NCBI RefSeq assembly: GCF_019216885.1
Contig: NZ_JAAQRC020000001.1
Coordinates: 186,001-250,000, forward strand
Direction: 5' to 3'
From: Methylobacterium sp. SyP6R
GTDB lineage: Bacteria > Pseudomonadota > Alphaproteobacteria > Rhizobiales > Beijerinckiaceae
DNA: 64,000 bases
The notes beneath the pieces are model-generated. The model saw only the letters and a program-made list of their open reading frames with translations, did not search any database and was not told the origin of the DNA. Positions 60,493-64,000 of the stretch are shown piece after piece. Every line of letters starts with the position of its first letter. Within the stretch, counting starts at the first letter, position 1. Made by a program: the position numbers and the translations under genes.

Positions 60493-61494
60493 TTACGACA
60501 ACCGCACCAGCAACCGCTCCACCAGCGGGTTCTCCGCCGCGAAGGCGTAGTCGATCCGCCGCACGCTCACCGCCTGGGCGCCGGCCTGGACCAGGGCCTC
60601 GGCGAGGCCGAATACCGCGTCGGCCGGGCAGCGCAGCACGATCTCCCCCCGCCCCTCCGGCACGCCGTAGGGCAATTCGGCCTCGTGCAGGGCGGCCAGC
60701 GCCGCCAGGTCGATCTCGCCGGAGGCCGGCATCCCGGCCCGGACCTCGCGGGTGGTGCGGGCCCGCTCCTCGGCGCTGATCCGGCCCAGCACCGCCTGGA
60801 CGGCGCGGCGCGGGGTCTCGCTCCAGGAGGCGGCGAGCGAGGCGACGAGGTTCGCCTCCGAGCGCAGGATCACCCCGTCGTCGAGGATCTTCAGCGCGTT
60901 GGCGGCGAGCGTGGCGCCCGTCGTCGTGATGTCGACGATGATCTCGGCGCTGCCGGAGGCCGGCGCGCCCTCGGTGGCCCCCAAGCTCTCGACGATGCGG
61001 TAATCGGCGACGCCGTGCTCGGCGAAGAAGCGGCGGGTCAGGTTGACGTATTTGGTGGCGATGCGCATGCGCTTGCCGTGGCGCACCCGCATGTCGCTCG
61101 CCACCTCGTCGAGGTCGCTCATCGAGCGCACGTCGATCCAGGCCTGGGGCACCGCCACCACCACGGTGGCCTGGCCGAAACCGAGCGGCGTCAGGAGCTC
61201 GACCTGGCCGGCGGCGTCCGGCAGGGTCTCGCGGATCAGGTCCTCGCCGGTGATGCCGAGATGGGCCGCACCGCTGGCGAGCTGGCCGGCGATCTCGGAG
61301 GCCGAGAGGAAGCGCACCTCGACCCCGTCCACCCCTTTCAGCCGGCCACGATAGTCGCGGGCGCCGCTGGTCTGGGCGAGCGTCAGGCCGGCGCGGCCGA
61401 AGAAGGCGGCGGCGTTCTCCTGCAGGCGGCCCTTCGAGGGCACCGCCAGAACCAGAGGACCGTCGAGAGGGCCATCCATCATCGTGTCGCTCAT
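60493..61494 (-). CDS. hisG: ATP phosphoribosyltransferase HisG
   Basis: A 333-residue enzyme that joins ATP and PRPP in the first step of histidine synthesis. It has [15 protein letters not shown] near residue 15, GITGEDLI and the PRPP loop [18 protein letters not shown] near 185. It depends on HisZ, whose gene overlaps it (TGATG). HisZ-dependent HisG proteins are usually the short form of just over 200 residues; this one is about 100 residues longer, and the extra C-terminal part replaces the canonical regulatory domain of long HisG. Confidence 0.93.
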   Translation of the reverse strand: MSDTMMDGPLDGPLVLAVPSKGRLQENAAAFFGRAGLTLAQTSGARDYRGRLKGVDGVEVRFLSASEIAGQLASGAAHLGITGEDLIRETLPDAAGQVELLTPLGFGQATVVVAVPQAWIDVRSMSDLDEVASDMRVRHGKRMRIATKYVNLTRRFFAEHGVADYRIVESLGATEGAPASGSAEIIVDITTTGATLAANALKILDDGVILRSEANLVASLAASWSETPRRAVQAVLGRISAEERARTTREVRAGMPASGEIDLAALAALHEAELPYGVPEGRGEIVLRCPADAVFGLAEALVQAGAQAVSVRRIDYAFAAENPLVERLLVRLS

Positions 61495-62621
61495 CAGCGC
61501 TCACCCCCGAGGCGTTCGAGCCAGAACGAGCAGCCCACGGCGGGCAGGGCGTCCGTGCTGCCGAGATGCTGGAGCAGGCCGTCGTAGCGCCCGCCGCCGA
61601 CGAGGGGCTTTTGTCCCTCCTCCGCGACCTCGAAGATGAAGCCGGTATAATAGTCGAGGTTGCGGGCGAAGCTCCCGGTGAACACGAAGCGCTCCAGCGG
61701 CAGGCCGCGGGCGGCGATGAAGCCGTTGCGCTCCTCGAACAGGGCGAGCGCCGCCTCCAACCGGGGATCGTCGAGCCCGGCCCGGCGGGCGAGGTCGCGG
61801 GCGGCGAGCGCCGCGGCATCGGGATCGCCGGTCAGCGCCAGATAGGCGTCCAGCACATCGCGGGCGCGGGCGCCGAGGCCGGCGCCGCCTTCGGCATGGG
61901 CCGCGGCCTTGGCGAGGAAGCGCTCGGCGATCTCGCCGGCCGTGCGGCCGCCGACCCGGCTGATCCCGGCGATGGCGAGCACGTCCTCGACGAAAGCGCG
62001 CACCCCTTGCGGGTCCTGGCCCTGGATGGCCGAGAGCAGGCCGGCATGGGCGGCATCGACCGCGACGGGGGCGGCGACCGCGTCGAGGGAGCGGCCCGAG
62101 GCCACCGCCCGGAGCGTCCGGCGCTTGGCCGCCGGCTGGACGGCGAGGGCGTCGAGGAGCGCGGTGATCAGCCCCATGTCGCCGAGGCGCACCTGATCGT
62201 CGCGGCGCCCGAGCCGGTCGAGCCCGTCGAGGGCGAGCCCGAGGATCTCGGCATCGGCCGCCGGAACGTCGGTCCGGCCGATCGACTCGATGCCGGCCTG
62301 GTGGAACTCGTCGGGCTCGGCCGCCCGCAGGCGGAAGACCGGGCCGAGATAGCTGTAATCCGCCGCCTGCCCGTCGGCGACGGCGCGGTGGTGGCGCCCG
62401 ACCGGAATCGTGTATTCGGGCCGCAGGCAGAGTTCCGCCCCGGCCCCGTCCTGGGTGATGAAGATGCGCCGCCGGATGTCCTCGCCGGACAGTTCCAGGA
62501 AGGGCTCGACCGGCTGCAGCACCGGCGGCTCGACCCGCGCGTAGCCCCGGTCCTCGAACAGCGCCAGAAGCGCCTCGTGCGCCGCCGCCGGCCGGGGGGC
62601 CGCGGCTCCGTTACCCGTCAT
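61494..62621 (-). CDS. hisZ: ATP phosphoribosyltransferase regulatory subunit HisZ
   Basis: A 375-residue histidyl-tRNA-synthetase-like protein without aminoacylation activity. It has the class II motif 2 region [25 protein letters not shown] near 94 and GGGRYDGLL near 350, but lacks the tRNA-binding C-terminal domain. HisZ forms an octamer with HisG and gives histidine feedback. It is translationally coupled to hisG. Confidence 0.92.
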   Translation of the reverse strand: MTGNGAAAPRPAAAHEALLALFEDRGYARVEPPVLQPVEPFLELSGEDIRRRIFITQDGAGAELCLRPEYTIPVGRHHRAVADGQAADYSYLGPVFRLRAAEPDEFHQAGIESIGRTDVPAADAEILGLALDGLDRLGRRDDQVRLGDMGLITALLDALAVQPAAKRRTLRAVASGRSLDAVAAPVAVDAAHAGLLSAIQGQDPQGVRAFVEDVLAIAGISRVGGRTAGEIAERFLAKAAAHAEGGAGLGARARDVLDAYLALTGDPDAAALAARDLARRAGLDDPRLEAALALFEERNGFIAARGLPLERFVFTGSFARNLDYYTGFIFEVAEEGQKPLVGGGRYDGLLQHLGSTDALPAVGCSFWLERLGGER

Positions 62622-62884
62622 TGGTCACAACACCTGCAAATCTCGGACGGCCCTGTAGCAGCCGGAGGCGGGCTTGGCGACAGTGGGACCCGCGCGGCTC
62701 TCTGCGGAGTACGGCTGCCGTCGACGATCATCGGATGACGCGCAGGCTTGCCCCCTCCCCGCGGGCGGCAGGGCTGCCCGGGGGAATCTTCAAGCTGGGC
62801 GCGTGCCCCGCCGGGCCGGGGGCGATGCGCGCGCCGTTTTCCGTCACCGGACGTTCATCGAGGAGCGGGATCCCTCCGCCCCCC

Positions 62885-64000
62885 TCACCCGAACGCCCCC
62901 ACCTCGTGCTGGATCATGCCGCTGATCTCGCGCACGAGGCCGAACAGGCGGCGGATCGGGGCGAACAGGGTGCGGTGCTCGGCCTCGTAGGTGCCGGCGC
63001 CGCGGGGGCCCGCCGGCTCGCCGAAATTGAGGCCCAAGGTCGGGTCCTCCGTGACCGGGAAGATGTCGTCGAGGAGCTTGAGGCAGCTCTCGACGTCGAG
63101 GCGCAGGATGCGCTCGATCAGGGCCTCGCGGGTGATGCCGTTCTGCGGCCGGAAGCCCGGGATGTGCACCGCCAGGAACCAGATCCGGTGGATCAGCGCC
63201 AGGCGCAGGGCATGCAGGAGCGCGAGCCGCGGCGTCATCCCGGGCAGGTCCGGAGCCACGGAGTGCAGCATCAGGTGGTCCTGCGTCAGCCGGCCGAACA
63301 GGCGGCGCAGGTGCGGGGCGAGGTTGAGCCGATCGAGGGCGGCGGCGACCGCCACGATCTCTTCCCGCCGCCCGTCCCGTGTGGCCCGGCGCGCCCGCTC
63401 CAGCCAGACCGAGGGGTCGAGGGTGTCGATATAGGCGCGCAGCACGTCGAGGTCGCCGACCGCGGTGGCCTCCTGCACCAGCCGGAAGGCGCGGGCGAAG
63501 CGCTCCGAGCGCTCGCGCATCTCGACGAACAGGTCCGGCGCGCGCCCTGCCGCCCGCCCGACCCCGTGCAGCGAATTGGCCAGGAAGCCGAGCTGCTGGA
63601 GGATCGCGTTGTTGGGGATCGCCCGCATCTGGCGCGGATGGGTGATGGCGACCGGCCCGCCGCCGTCGGATTGCCGAGCCACCGGGCGCGAGCCGGTGCG
63701 GTCGATCAGGTTCGGCCCGAAGGTGCCGAGCAAGGCCGCGTAGCCCGGATCGTCGACCAGCCGCTCCATGTCCTGGCGCACGCCGGTGAAGAACTCGGTG
63801 GCGAAATCGCCTTCCGCGTAGATCGGGTCGGGGGCGGGCTGGAGCCGGCTGTAGATGTGCTCGCCGATGCGCGCCACCGTCGCCTCGGCCAGGGTCTTCG
63901 TGCCGAACATCAGGTAGCCGTCGCTGCCCTGGAAGCTCGATTCGAGGCTGGTGCGGATTCCGGCCTCGCGGTTGCGCCGCCGCGCATGGTCGGGGGCGAG
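62885..64000 (-). CDS. ppc: Phosphoenolpyruvate carboxylase, C-terminal part only
   Basis: The last 371 residues of a large protein whose start is beyond the right edge. The segment HPRQMRAIPNNAILQQLGF near the middle, followed by helices with RFARAFRLVQEATAVGDLDVL, matches the C-terminal half of the divergent PEP carboxylase found in Methylobacterium and other Hyphomicrobiales. This enzyme makes oxaloacetate from PEP and bicarbonate, a step of the serine cycle. The catalytic His and Lys regions are outside the window, so the call rests on the C-terminal pattern. Confidence 0.62.
   Translation of the reverse strand, partial: LAPDHARRRNREAGIRTSLESSFQGSDGYLMFGTKTLAEATVARIGEHIYSRLQPAPDPIYAEGDFATEFFTGVRQDMERLVDDPGYAALLGTFGPNLIDRTGSRPVARQSDGGGPVAITHPRQMRAIPNNAILQQLGFLANSLHGVGRAAGRAPDLFVEMRERSERFARAFRLVQEATAVGDLDVLRAYIDTLDPSVWLERARRATRDGRREEIVAVAAALDRLNLAPHLRRLFGRLTQDHLMLHSVAPDLPGMTPRLALLHALRLALIHRIWFLAVHIPGFRPQNGITREALIERILRLDVESCLKLLDDIFPVTEDPTLGLNFGEPAGPRGAGTYEAEHRTLFAPIRRLFGLVREISGMIQHEVGAFG

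Overview
The window is high-GC chromosomal DNA from an alphaproteobacterium of the Hyphomicrobiales, most likely a Methylobacterium. This is inferred from the gene families (tandem glycine riboswitch, HisZ/HisG pair, ALA synthase HemA, NepR-like protein, phosphoenolpyruvate carboxylase, DUF2254 and PspA/YiaAB families), the strong GC bias at third codon positions and the long palindromic dispersed repeats. No 16S or marker comparison was possible.

Layout. 1-7.6 kb: a leftward acyl-CoA catabolism operon (BCAA-type binding protein, ADP-forming acyl-CoA synthetase, thiolase-like protein, enoyl-CoA hydratase, SDR, and a second thiolase cut by the window edge), with a divergent IclR regulator (7.8-8.6 kb). 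8.7-10.1 kb: an AT-rich island holding a two-gene Kiwa-type anti-phage system (kwaA membrane protein and kwaB DUF4868 protein). 10.2-17.1 kb: a leftward deoxysugar (L-fucose/L-rhamnose type) catabolism and ribose-type ABC uptake cluster, with a divergent FadR/GntR regulator. 17.3-23 kb: mixed genes, including an SDR, a small secreted phospholipase A2-like protein, a solitary NepR-like anti-sigma factor, a DUF2254 membrane protein and an ABC exporter. 23.2-27 kb: a DUF2946/TonB-dependent receptor operon split by an IS630-type insertion sequence whose transposase needs a -1 frameshift. 27.3-27.6 kb: two identical tRNA-Thr(GGT) genes.

27.8-32 kb: a polyamine-type ABC importer operon, followed by a convergent MgtC gene. 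32.7-38.2 kb: NUDIX, OhrR, NlpC/P60, ComEA-like helix-hairpin-helix and unknown proteins. 38.3-41.7 kb: a D-amino acid dehydrogenase-like oxidoreductase under a tandem glycine riboswitch, then a CobW-type metal GTPase beside a creatininase-family enzyme. 41.9-46.6 kb: a MarR regulator, a large hybrid histidine kinase and an SDR. 46.6-47.4 kb: an MqsR/MqsA toxin-antitoxin pair with a palindromic operator. 47.5-49.3 kb: a TetR regulator divergent from a pspA-yiaAB-like envelope stress pair, with three matching operators between them. 49.7-53.2 kb: a fused lysophospholipid transporter/acyltransferase/acyl-ACP synthetase. 53-64 kb: a peptide-type binding protein, a methyltransferase, then housekeeping genes (murA, hemA, hisG-hisZ and the 3' part of a phosphoenolpyruvate carboxylase gene).

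The most noteworthy elements are the Kiwa island, the glycine riboswitch placed on a dadA-like gene, the TetR/PspA operator array, the MqsA antitoxin with a degraded zinc site, the IS630 insertion at the start of a TonB receptor gene, and the families of very long palindromic repeats. All functions are read from motifs and neighbours; no database search was run.
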